A stretch of 15,460 bases of DNA, from contig CAYOJD010000081.1 in the NCBI GenBank assembly GCA_964404205.1, positions 1 through 15,460 of the forward strand. The letters are read 5' to 3'. The DNA is from CAZWBR01 sp964404205 (GTDB taxonomy: Bacteria > Bacteroidota > Bacteroidia > Bacteroidales > Prolixibacteraceae). The notes under the pieces were generated by a model that had not been told where the DNA came from, ran no database searches, and was given only the letters and a program-made list of their open reading frames with translations. This document shows positions 5,733-13,942 of this stretch, piece by piece. Every line of letters starts with the position of its first letter. Within the stretch, counting starts at the first letter, position 1. Position numbers and translations under genes: made by a program.

Positions 5733-7937
5733 CTAATAAGCATTTAATCCAATTAATTTTAACGTTTGTGTATCTGTTGTGGTACTGACCCGCATATAAT
5801 ATATTCCCTGTCCAGACAATCCATTTAACGATATATCAAGTGGAGTATTAGTAAGCATATGTTCGGTTATCGATATAATTTTTCCGTTTCTATCGTAAAT
5901 GGTAATTGTACCGAACTCTTCATCCCCGTTATTTATCAGTGAAATATAATTCAAGCCCGTGCCTAACGGATACCGTAACGCGAACCTATTTTCACCTGGA
6001 ATCGGTGCCGGTTTTTCAGGATCAGCAAGTTCGCTGTTACAGCCATTCACCGAGATCAGCAAAGAGGTGCTTATTGCAATTTGAGGAACCCAGTAAAAGG
6101 GTTGCCAGTCACTTCCAATCTTTACATACGCCCTGTTTTTCGATAATTCTGCTCTCTCAGCGGCATGATAAAGTACCAGTGAATCAGTTGAAAGCTTAAA
6201 ATCAAAGCCGACTGTAACAAAATAATTGCCGTTTACCATAATTGGAGAATCAAGTGAAATAAGATTCATCTTCCCTGCCTCCAATGTGCTTAATGGTAAT
6301 GTTCTGGTAAACAGTGCTTCCCCGGGCAATCCGCTACCGGCGTTTTCTTCTTTTATATTGATAGTTACTAACCTTTCGGTAGATGTCGAACGCCGATATA
6401 TCCTGGCCACTCCCAGAGAAATCGTACTGATAGTTGTCGCTTCGGTTTGCGTAAATTTCTCAGCAATCTCGGTAGTTCCCAGAACATTATTTCCGGATAT
6501 CACCCCCTTTAAATCCTTAGTTTTCCGGGTTAGATAGTTTTCGCCGTTTACTTGGTTCGAAAACGAAGCACACAAATCAGGCAATTCATAAGGGTTTATC
6601 GACTCAAGCGATACAACATCGGCTTTATCAGGATTTAACCAAACTTTTAATTGCTGATTGGCTGAGGGATAATAATCCCATTGTTTGTTTAACATCGAGA
6701 AATAATCGTCAACCGAACTGGCGCAATTGGCTGAACCACCTGTTAATGTTCCAACTATCAGCTTATTGCTATTAAAAAGAGGCCCACCGGATGAACCGCT
6801 CTCGGTTGTTCCTGTATCCCATCTTTTAATATGCCAAAAACCATCATTAAGGTAAGTTGTCTTACTATATGTTCCAACAGAGGGCTGATCCAAATCAATT
6901 GCAACTTTCTTTACATCGCCTTTGGGATGGTGGATTGAAAAAGTAGAAGCCGGAACAGATGTTGAAATGTCCCATCCTGAATAATATGGCCGAAATTCAG
7001 GAGGAGGAATATTTTCCAGTTCAACCAAAGCAAAATCAAGAAAATCAGTTCGGGCACGTAAAATTGCCCCTGTCATGGTTTGATCGGCATAACCGTTGAC
7101 ACTGCTACCATCGCCGCAAAACGGACTTTCGTAGTTAAAACAGAAGACTGAACTCTGGGCATCTGTTTCATTTTCGATGCAATGACCTGCTGTCAACAAA
7201 TAGGGCGTACGATCTTTGCGTATATTATTCACCAATGTACCGGTGCACAGCTCACGACCGGATATAATCAACTGTACAACAGACTGTTTTTCACTGACAT
7301 ATGGCTGAGCTTCGGCACAAAATACATCAATATTGCAACTTCCGGCCTCCCCTAAAGGTCTTTCGCCAAAAGCATTCTTATAATCGTGGTTAACTTGCGA
7401 TATTCTTAGTTTGCCTGGATAAGCCACATGCAATGGTTCGTTGTACTCTACAATAATTTCATCTCCAGGCAGTGGATAAATTGGCAACTTGCCTGAAGTT
7501 TGCTCATTGTTGGCATTAAATGCTCCTCGTACAATCTTTTGGTCGGGAGTATAAACAAAAACAGATGCTCCGGTTGGAAGGATAAACTCATCGAAAATAA
7601 TATTCAATGAGTAGGCTTTATTTGATTTGATGGCTACACGCCATATCTTATAATTTTCGGTTTCCTCCCATATCCCATCCTTTTCAAGCGTGATATCAGT
7701 ATCGAATGTTATGGCAAAAATATTCGATTTAGAACTTACAATTGAAGCCTCATTTAAAATTAGCTGCCGGTTATCAACAGCTTCCATGATAACTAACGGT
7801 ATATTTACGGAAGCCTTATTGCGAATCGTAAACGACTCGGGTTGACCACCATATGAAATCTGGCCTTTCCCCGAAAATACTGAAATGGTTAACAGGGACA
7901 GAGAAACTAAAAAGGTTCGTATCATTTCCAATCTCAT
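5733..7937 (-). CDS. Secreted trypsin-fold serine protease, lysyl-endopeptidase-like, with T9SS-like C-terminal domain
   Basis: Exported endopeptidase of 734 residues. A signal peptide (about residues 1-25, IRTFLVSLSLLTISVFSGKG) is followed by an ~170-residue beta-rich propeptide-like region. The protease domain (~200-435) has His252 in LLTAGHC, Asp301 in FLDFALVEL, and Ser383 in TESGSSGGPLF, with several cysteine pairs as in lysyl endopeptidases. A beta-sandwich region (~470-630) follows. The last ~75 residues (GTITIYDRNGKIIS...GIYYMRVSTTTDTQTLKLIG) look like a type IX secretion sorting domain, so the product is probably translocated across the outer membrane. Cleavage after lysine is a family expectation, not shown. 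ATG at 7937 is used; ATG at 7925 would also leave a full signal peptide. It is divergent from the editing-domain gene and 209 bases upstream of the receiver. Confidence 0.9.
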   Translation of the reverse strand: MRLEMIRTFLVSLSLLTISVFSGKGQISYGGQPESFTIRNKASVNIPLVIMEAVDNRQLILNEASIVSSKSNIFAITFDTDITLEKDGIWEETENYKIWRVAIKSNKAYSLNIIFDEFILPTGASVFVYTPDQKIVRGAFNANNEQTSGKLPIYPLPGDEIIVEYNEPLHVAYPGKLRISQVNHDYKNAFGERPLGEAGSCNIDVFCAEAQPYVSEKQSVVQLIISGRELCTGTLVNNIRKDRTPYLLTAGHCIENETDAQSSVFCFNYESPFCGDGSSVNGYADQTMTGAILRARTDFLDFALVELENIPPPEFRPYYSGWDISTSVPASTFSIHHPKGDVKKVAIDLDQPSVGTYSKTTYLNDGFWHIKRWDTGTTESGSSGGPLFNSNKLIVGTLTGGSANCASSVDDYFSMLNKQWDYYPSANQQLKVWLNPDKADVVSLESINPYELPDLCASFSNQVNGENYLTRKTKDLKGVISGNNVLGTTEIAEKFTQTEATTISTISLGVARIYRRSTSTERLVTINIKEENAGSGLPGEALFTRTLPLSTLEAGKMNLISLDSPIMVNGNYFVTVGFDFKLSTDSLVLYHAAERAELSKNRAYVKIGSDWQPFYWVPQIAISTSLLISVNGCNSELADPEKPAPIPGENRFALRYPLGTGLNYISLINNGDEEFGTITIYDRNGKIISITEHMLTNTPLDISLNGLSGQGIYYMRVSTTTDTQTLKLIGLNAY

Positions 7938-8034
7938 TTTGATTTAAAAATACCATATTTGTCAATATTTGTTACAATTTTATGAAACGATATCTTATTG
8001 GGGCCAATATAATCAACAAAAAGTCAGCCCGATT

Positions 8035-8448
8035 ATGAAAGTGCTGGTTATGTATACCGAATATTTTGCATTTAAGCCCGGAGAAAAAACAATTGTTGAA
8101 ACAGCTGAGGTTAAGGATGGGAGCAGTTTTAGCAATTGTATTGTAGCATTTATTCAAATTGAGGCTGATGATGAAGAAAAAGAACTGCCTGGTCGGGAGA
8201 AAAAGCTAACCAATCATTTAAAATGGACCTTACGAAAAAATAATTGTCAAAAAATCGTTCTGCATTCGTTTTCACATCTATCTGATTCAAAGGCATCGAT
8301 TGGATTTACCCAATCGCTTTTAAATGCTGCTGAATTAAGGCTACAAAACAGTGGGTATGAAACCACTCAAACGCCTTTTGGTTATTTTCTCGATTTAGAG
8401 ATTAAGGCACCCGGATTTTCGCTGGCCAGAATATGGGCTTCACTGTAA
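8035..8448 (+). CDS. Free-standing archaeal-type threonyl-tRNA synthetase editing-domain protein
   Basis: The 137-residue product aligns along its whole length with the N-terminal editing domain of archaeal threonyl-tRNA synthetase (D-aminoacyl-tRNA deacylase-like fold), which removes serine from mischarged tRNA-Thr. Matching pieces are the start MKVLVMYTEY, the strand IVAFIQIE, HSFSHLS (residues 77-83, with His81), and TPFGYF (113-118). From memory, the Pyrococcus abyssi domain has His83, Lys121 and Glu134 at the active site. In an ungapped comparison the histidine is kept, but the lysine position is Leu119 and the glutamate position Arg132. No synthetase domains are attached. An in-frame TTG at 7969 would add 22 non-homologous residues; ATG at 8035 begins exactly where homology does. 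The AraC gene follows after 20 bases. Fold is confident; editing activity is uncertain. Confidence 0.82.
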   Translation: MKVLVMYTEYFAFKPGEKTIVETAEVKDGSSFSNCIVAFIQIEADDEEKELPGREKKLTNHLKWTLRKNNCQKIVLHSFSHLSDSKASIGFTQSLLNAAELRLQNSGYETTQTPFGYFLDLEIKAPGFSLARIWASL

Positions 8449-8468
8449 ATTTAGACAACAATCTCACT

Positions 8469-9380
8469 ATGAAGTTTATCAAAGTACCGGAAGAGGGAGA
8501 TCCATCAAATATCAAACAACACTTTACCGGACTGAATATTAATCTACTATGTTGCCGATACTGGTGGCTCAGCAACTGGGAAAGCCGCAACATGTCGTTT
8601 CCCTACTGGCGAATCTACTGGAATAAAAACAGAGGTAGCTATATTCGCTACGAAGGCAAAACAACAGAACTCACTCCCGAGACAATTGTGTTAATTCCAC
8701 CTTATACTCCCTTTTCGAGCTATTTGAAAGACAACCCAATACCCGACTCAGGTTATTGTCTCGAGGGTGGCCGAATTGATAGCAACACACCCGAAAACAA
8801 TTTCTTGCCTCACGATATCACCTTTCATCTTTTTATTCACTTCAATCTGGGATTTCCATTCGATTTCATTTCACCACAAATCTTTTCGTTTGCGGTCAAC
8901 GACGAAATGAAAACAGAGTTGCTTAAACTCACCACTATTTTACAGGAAAATTTTGAACAAATTTCAGCACAAACCAGTCTGATTATATTCAAAATCATCA
9001 TTTTAACAGTCAGCAAAATACCTGATGGATACTGGAACCTTACGACCTCTGACCAACGGATAATCGGAACATTAAGAATGATTGACGAGCATTTGGATAA
9101 AGAACTAACCAACGAGACTCTTGCCCATCATGCCCGAATGGCCGTTAACTCGTTTGCAAGGCTTTTCAAAAGCGAACTTGGGATGCCGCCGCAGCAATTT
9201 ATCAAACAACGAAAAATCCAAAAAGCCAGTATACTATTGCACCACAGCAACAACAAAATCGATGAAATTGCCAAAATATCTGGCTTTTGCGATCGATTTC
9301 ACTTTACAAAGGCTTTTAAAGAAAGTACAGGACTTACGCCACCGCAATATCGCAAGCGTTTTTACTCAGGAAAAAGATGA
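8469..9380 (+). CDS. AraC-family transcriptional regulator
   Basis: DNA-binding regulator of 303 residues. The N-terminal ~190 residues are a cupin-like sensor region (WRIYWNKNRGSYIRYEGKT, then TPETIVLIPPYTPFSSYL). The C-terminal ~95 residues hold the two helix-turn-helix units of AraC/XylS proteins. The first includes LTNETLAHHARMAVNSFARL and the second IDEIAKISGFCDRFHFTKAF, ending in the usual GLTPPQYRKRF. ATG at 8433 is in frame and would overlap the previous gene by 16 bases. ATG at 8469 gives a normal N-terminus 20 bases after that gene's stop and is preferred. Either way the pair should be co-transcribed. The ligand and targets are unknown; the style of the sensor resembles sugar-responsive members, but that is a guess. 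Confidence 0.9.
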   Translation: MKFIKVPEEGDPSNIKQHFTGLNINLLCCRYWWLSNWESRNMSFPYWRIYWNKNRGSYIRYEGKTTELTPETIVLIPPYTPFSSYLKDNPIPDSGYCLEGGRIDSNTPENNFLPHDITFHLFIHFNLGFPFDFISPQIFSFAVNDEMKTELLKLTTILQENFEQISAQTSLIIFKIIILTVSKIPDGYWNLTTSDQRIIGTLRMIDEHLDKELTNETLAHHARMAVNSFARLFKSELGMPPQQFIKQRKIQKASILLHHSNNKIDEIAKISGFCDRFHFTKAFKESTGLTPPQYRKRFYSGKR

Positions 9381-9488
9381 ACCAAATTATGTTTAAAACT
9401 GTTTAAATTAAACTAAAGGACAAAATTTAATTCTGTTTATCTAACTTATATGATGTAACTTTACCGCTCCCATTATTTTTCAAGTAAA

Positions 9489-10114
9489 ATGATTCGATAT
9501 CTTTATATAATAATAATTGTAATTCTATCAATCAACGAGTTACAAGCCCAGAACAACAGACTTGAGCTGCAACAAAAAAGAGAGAAAGCTCAGCAGGAAG
9601 AGTTGCTCTTCACACCGCCAGTCTTTACAAAAGATTCAATTTTGCATCTAAATCTTAAAACAATTGAGATTATCCAGCCGTATAAGTTCAAGAATGCCCG
9701 TCAGGAAAAAAATATGACCAGCTGACAGTCGATGTTCTCAAAACATACCCGTTGGCATTGGTTGTAGGTAGCGAATTAAAACTCGTCAACACTGAACTCG
9801 ACAGTATTTATACAGAGCCCAAAAGACGAAAAGCTTACTTAAAGTGGTATCAGGACTACGTGAAAAATACTTACATGGATTCATTGAAAAATCTTGATGT
9901 CAAGCAAGGAAAACTATTACTGAAACTGATTCATCGCGAAACAGGGCAGTCGCCGTACGAATTGCTCAAAGCATACCGGGGTCGGGGAAATGCAATTTTC
10001 TGGCAAGCTATGGCATTTTCGTTGGGGGCAAATCTGAAAAGTGAGTATGATCCGGAAGAGGATGGTATGATTGAACACATCATACGCAGATACAATGCCG
10101 GAGAATTCAATTAA
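9489..10114 (+). pseudogene. DUF4294 family exported protein, interrupted by a one-base frameshift
   Basis: Two abutting frames together encode one DUF4294 protein, a Bacteroidota family of unknown function. The first (9489-9725) has a signal peptide (RYLYIIIIVILSINELQAQ), then IIQPYKFKNARQEK, and stops at TGA 9723. The second frame continues as YDQLTVDVLKTYPLALVVG and runs to 10114 with the family's GKLLLKLIHRETGQSPYELLK and FWQAMAFSLGANLKSEYDPE. The break is at seven A (9706-9712). Eight A, or a -1 slip, restores a continuous ~208-residue protein. The zero-frame heptamer A-AAA-AAT is of the slippery type. Possible explanations are an assembly error in the homopolymer, a recent mutation, or slippage. 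The intact flanking homology makes long-standing decay unlikely. Confidence 0.8.
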
Positions 10115-10176
10115 AACCGGTATATTCGAGTAAAATATTTTTATTGAGACTTCTATAACATCAATTTATATCTAAG

Positions 10177-12162
10177 ATGAATATTAACAATAAATTACAA
10201 AGCAGCAACCCGATTTTCGACCATGGTGTCGAATTTCTTCCAACCAATCTTACCCATCGTGATGTATTAACCAAGTATGAGAAGGTGCCCACTTACATCT
10301 TTCCCGATAGTTACGATGCGTCAGTTTCGGTTGCCAAAGAAATTGCAGCACTGATAATTGAAAAACAGAAAATCAAGCAGAACTGTGTTTTAGGCCTTCC
10401 TACAGGATCGACCCAATTGGGCATTTACCACGAACTGGTTCGAATGCACAAAGAAGAGGGGCTAAGTTTTAAAAATGTAATTACCTTCAATCTGGATGAG
10501 TACTATCCCCTTTCGGCGCATTCAATACATAGTTACCATCAGTACATGAGGGTTAATTTATTCAACCACATCGATATTCTTCCAGAGAACATTCATATTC
10601 CGGATGGAACAATTATACTCGAAACAGTACACGACTATTGCCGTGAGTATGAGAAAAAGATTGAAAGTGTTGGTGGAATTGATCTCATGCTGCTCGGAAT
10701 CGGAAAAACAGGTCATATCGGTTTCAACGAACCTGGTTCCGGCCGAAATACTAGGACCCGGATTATTACACTCGATCCGGTTACAAGATATGAAGAATCA
10801 CGTCATTTTCAAGGATTTATAAATGTCCCCCGCAGGGCAATTACAATGGGTATTGATACCATTCTAAAATCGAAGAAAATTATTCTTACTGCTTTCGGTG
10901 AATCCAAGGCACTTGTCATAAAAAAAACGGTCGAAGCAGATCCGGATAGCTTAATTCCAGCCTCATTTATCCAGTTGCACGACAACGCTAGAATTATTTT
11001 AGATGCCGGAGCCTGCTCGCAACTGATTAGAATTAAAACGCCCTGGTTGCTCGACAGCCTTGATTGGACAAACGACCGCCTGGTTCGTAAAGCAGTACTG
11101 TGGCTCTGCGGACAAACCCAGAAGCCAATATTGAAACTTACCGGTAAAGACTACAACGATTTCGGATTGAGCGATTTGCTTGCAACCGTTGGATCTGCAT
11201 ACAAAATCAACATAAAAGTATTCAACGATTTACAGCACACCATTACCGGCTGGCCGGGCGGTAAACCAGACGTTGACGATACATATCGCCCTGAAAGGGC
11301 AAATCCTGCCAAAAAAAGAGTAGTAATTTTCAGCCCTCACCCCGACGACGATGTTATTTCGATGGGTGGAACTTTACTCCGGCTTATTGAACAAGGACAC
11401 GATGTGCATGTGGCTTATCAGGTTTCTGGAAATTTTGCAGTTTCGGACGAATATGTAAGCAGGTTTCTTGATTTCCATCAGGAATACATCTCATATTACG
11501 ACGCAGCAAATTCAATGGCCAAAGAACAGCAGGACAAGGTTCTGAATTTCATCAAAAATAAAAAAGAGAACGAAATCGATATTCCGGATGTTCGTAAAGT
11601 AAAGGGAATCATACGCAGAATGGAGGCCCGATCGGCTCTCAGATATTTTGGCTTGTGTGATGATAAAATACATTTTCTCGATTTGCCATTTTACGAAACA
11701 GGCCTTAAAACCAAATCACCGGTTGGTGAGGCAGATGTTAAAATTATCATGAAGCTATTGGAAGATGTCCAGCCCCATCAGATTTTTGCTGCCGGCGACC
11801 TCTCCGATCCGCATGGTACACACCGTGTCTGCCTGGATGCAATTTTTATTGCACTCGAACAGTTGAGAAACAACGATTGGATGAAAAATTGCTGGGTATG
11901 GCTTTACCGAGGTGCCTGGGCTGAGTGGGAAGCCGATGAGATAGAAATGGCTGTTCCAATCAGTCCTATTGAGCTGGCCCGCAAACGCGAAGCAATCCTT
12001 CGTCATCAATCACAAAAGGAGGGCGCCATGTTTATGGGCGACGACGAACGCGAATTCTGGCAAAGAGCCGAACACCGCAACCGGACAACTGCGAAACTAT
12101 ACGATGAATTAGGAATGGCCGAATATGAAGCGATGGAAGCATTCGTGAAATATTATCCATGA
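10177..12162 (+). CDS. nagB: Glucosamine-6-phosphate deaminase fused to PIG-L/LmbE-type deacetylase domain
   Basis: Bifunctional-looking cytoplasmic enzyme of 661 residues, the long NagB form found in Bacteroidota. Residues ~35-290 are a NagB domain: LGLPTGST (72-79), FNLDEYY (104-110, with Asp107 equal to E. coli Asp72) and GIGKTGHIGFNEP (174-186, with His180 and Glu185 equal to His143 and Glu148). The E. coli Asp141 position is Thr178. NagB turns glucosamine-6-phosphate into fructose-6-phosphate and ammonia. After a linker (~290-378) comes a PIG-L-type domain with SPHPDDD (386-392), LDLPFY (501-506) and DPHGTHR (544-550), the zinc-deacetylase motifs. The fused domain might remove acetyl groups from GlcNAc-type substrates, replacing a separate NagA; this is inference. 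ATG 10177 follows a 62-base gap. Hairpins after the stop suggest transcription ends there. Confidence 0.92.
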   Translation: MNINNKLQSSNPIFDHGVEFLPTNLTHRDVLTKYEKVPTYIFPDSYDASVSVAKEIAALIIEKQKIKQNCVLGLPTGSTQLGIYHELVRMHKEEGLSFKNVITFNLDEYYPLSAHSIHSYHQYMRVNLFNHIDILPENIHIPDGTIILETVHDYCREYEKKIESVGGIDLMLLGIGKTGHIGFNEPGSGRNTRTRIITLDPVTRYEESRHFQGFINVPRRAITMGIDTILKSKKIILTAFGESKALVIKKTVEADPDSLIPASFIQLHDNARIILDAGACSQLIRIKTPWLLDSLDWTNDRLVRKAVLWLCGQTQKPILKLTGKDYNDFGLSDLLATVGSAYKINIKVFNDLQHTITGWPGGKPDVDDTYRPERANPAKKRVVIFSPHPDDDVISMGGTLLRLIEQGHDVHVAYQVSGNFAVSDEYVSRFLDFHQEYISYYDAANSMAKEQQDKVLNFIKNKKENEIDIPDVRKVKGIIRRMEARSALRYFGLCDDKIHFLDLPFYETGLKTKSPVGEADVKIIMKLLEDVQPHQIFAAGDLSDPHGTHRVCLDAIFIALEQLRNNDWMKNCWVWLYRGAWAEWEADEIEMAVPISPIELARKREAILRHQSQKEGAMFMGDDEREFWQRAEHRNRTTAKLYDELGMAEYEAMEAFVKYYP

Positions 12163-12184
12163 TCAAAATCATTATATCAATCAA

Positions 12185-12214
12185 AATGGCCGTTAACTTA
12201 CGTTTTCGGCCATT
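12185..12214 (+). terminator. Hairpin after the NagB fusion gene
   Basis: AATGGCCG (12185-12192) and CGGCCATT (12207-12214) form a perfect 8-bp stem around a 14-base loop, in which AAC and GTT could add three pairs. It lies 22 bases after the nagB stop and is followed by TCATTTT, a weak T tail. It fits an imperfect terminator for nagB, or an RNA-stabilising 3' hairpin. Confidence 0.5.
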
Positions 12215-12224
12215 CATTTTATGC

Positions 12225-12264
12225 ACATATTTCTCAATGAAATATTCACGAGAAATATGTTTTT
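12225..12264 (+). terminator. Perfect 11-bp inverted repeat followed by a T run
   Basis: ACATATTTCTC (12225-12235) and GAGAAATATGT (12250-12260) are exact inverted copies around 14 bases, with T extending to 12264. The stem is AT-rich. It may be a second terminator in tandem with the hairpin at 12185-12214. Because it is only 32 bases before the ATG of the next gene, it may instead be an operator or 5' leader structure for the GHL10 gene. Confidence 0.45.
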
Positions 12265-12296
12265 AATTACCTTGTGCAAAATTCTTTTTCTTGCCC

Positions 12297-13934
12297 ATGA
12301 GATATTGCTTCATTATACTTTCCCTCTGGTTCATTTTAATATCGTTTGATACAACCGCCGAAACGCCGGTAAAGGAATTCCGGGGAGTATGGATAGCCAC
12401 CATCAATAATATTGATTGGCCATCGAGTCCTGACCTCTCGGTTGATCAGCAAAAAAAAGAGTTTATTGGTTTATTAAACCTGATTGAGCAGTATAATCTT
12501 AATGCCGTAATACTACAGGTTCGACCGGCTGCCGATGCGTTTTATGCTTCTGAAACCGAACCCTGGTCTTGGTTTCTAACCGGAAAGCAAGGCAAACAAC
12601 CTGAACCATATTGGGATCCGTTGGCTTGGATAATTGAAGAATGTCATCAACGTGGCCTCGAATTACATGCATGGTTTAATCCGTTCAGGGTTCGTAATCT
12701 GGGTGTCTATTCCCTTTCGTCCACCAGCTTTGCATTCAAAAACCCGCAATATACCTGCCCGTACGACCAAAAACTGTTTCTCGATCCGGGTTACCCGCAA
12801 GTAAGACAGTACTTGGTGGAAATAATCGCCGAAGTCGTTAAAAAATATGATATTGATGCGGTTCACCTCGACGATTATTTTTACCCATACCCAGTCCAAA
12901 ATAAGCCATTCCCTGACAAAAAAAGTTTTGCATTATACGGGAAAGAATTCTATCCTGAAAGAGTGGCCGACTGGCGCCGTAACAACATTGACCAATTTAT
13001 CTCCGGTCTGCACGATACAATAAAGCAAATAAAACCTTGGGTTAAATTAGGAATCAGCCCATTCGGGGTCTGGAGAAATATTGCTGACGATCCATCTGGT
13101 TCGGCCGGCGCCAAAGGAATGAGTTCGTACGATTATTTGTATGCTGATATTAAAAAATGGCTGGCTGAAGGATGGATTGATTATGTTATGCCCCAACTCT
13201 ATTGGGAGCATGGTAACCGTTATGGCGATTTTAAAACCCTCGCAAACTGGTGGGGCAATAATAGTTATGGCAAGGAACTTTATATTGGGCAGGCACTTTA
13301 CAAAAGTACCGATCCCAAAGCCAATTGGAAAAACCATCAGGAGATAGGTGATCAAATCAAAATGCTTCGTCAAAACAATCGCATCAATGGATTCTCTTTT
13401 TATAGTATATCCCACTTAAAAAAACTGTCAAGTCAACAACAAAATTTGCTGGCAAATAACTATTTACAACAAAAAGCAGTTCCTTATAACAGCCGTAGGG
13501 AAAGTTCACCAGTGGATATTGAAAATGCCCAGACCAACAATCATTTCGCTGAGAGCCAGTTGTTGATACCCGATACAGATGTTCTGGTCTCTTCTTTGGC
13601 CTTTTATTCAAAAACCGATTCCGGGTTACCTGTTGCTCAAAATATTGCGCTTCAACGAAATGGCGGCGGCTGGATTATCTCATGGAAATGCGAAGAAGCT
13701 TATGATCCGGAAAAAGTAAAATTTGCCATTGTGACCTTTCAGTCGAAAGAAAATGGAGTCTACATCCGACGTGTTCAGGCCAAAACCGTTAACCAACAAT
13801 ATTATATTGCACGGAATGAAAAAAGCCATTACAAAAATAAACTGGTTACAATCGTAGCTGTAAATGAAAAAAACGAACCGGGAGCTATTTCTAAACTCTT
13901 TCGGATTAAAGGTAAAAAACTGACATTTAACTAA
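12297..13934 (+). CDS. Secreted family-10-like glycoside hydrolase (GHL10, DUF187)
   Basis: Exported TIM-barrel glycosidase-like protein of 545 residues. The signal peptide is residues 1-~22 (RYCFIILSLWFILISF). The GHL10 domain shows FRGVWIAT (28-35), LQVRP (73-77), LHAWFNPFR (123-131), HLDDYFYP (190-197, probable catalytic acidic pair), GISPFG (252-257) and MPQLYWE (298-304). About residues 430-540 form a fibronectin-III-like tail (PVAQNIALQRNGGGWIISWK). Relatives are thought to cleave peptidoglycan or other amino-sugar glycans, but activity is proven for few. TTG at 12291 is in frame; ATG at 12297 leaves a standard signal peptide and is preferred. It follows nagB by 134 bases containing two hairpins, so it is probably transcribed separately, though the pairing with an amino-sugar enzyme is suggestive. 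It ends eight bases before the convergent lipoprotein stop. Confidence 0.9.
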   Translation: MRYCFIILSLWFILISFDTTAETPVKEFRGVWIATINNIDWPSSPDLSVDQQKKEFIGLLNLIEQYNLNAVILQVRPAADAFYASETEPWSWFLTGKQGKQPEPYWDPLAWIIEECHQRGLELHAWFNPFRVRNLGVYSLSSTSFAFKNPQYTCPYDQKLFLDPGYPQVRQYLVEIIAEVVKKYDIDAVHLDDYFYPYPVQNKPFPDKKSFALYGKEFYPERVADWRRNNIDQFISGLHDTIKQIKPWVKLGISPFGVWRNIADDPSGSAGAKGMSSYDYLYADIKKWLAEGWIDYVMPQLYWEHGNRYGDFKTLANWWGNNSYGKELYIGQALYKSTDPKANWKNHQEIGDQIKMLRQNNRINGFSFYSISHLKKLSSQQQNLLANNYLQQKAVPYNSRRESSPVDIENAQTNNHFAESQLLIPDTDVLVSSLAFYSKTDSGLPVAQNIALQRNGGGWIISWKCEEAYDPEKVKFAIVTFQSKENGVYIRRVQAKTVNQQYYIARNEKSHYKNKLVTIVAVNEKNEPGAISKLFRIKGKKLTFN

Positions 13935-13942
13935 TAATATAT

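Noticed and set aside
7954..7972. ATATTTGT repeated at 10-base spacing in the divergent gap before the editing-domain gene
   Set aside because: Two short AT-rich copies, neither an exact TAnnTTTG box; too weak to call a promoter or operator.
7969..8034. TTG-initiated N-terminal extension of the editing-domain protein
   Set aside because: Homology starts exactly at ATG 8035, and the 22 additional residues resemble translated intergenic sequence.
50..8448. Functional link between the ThrE-like exporter and the Thr-tRNA editing domain (both touch serine/threonine balance)
   Set aside because: The genes are over 6 kb apart with several unrelated transcription units between them; only a thematic coincidence can be shown.
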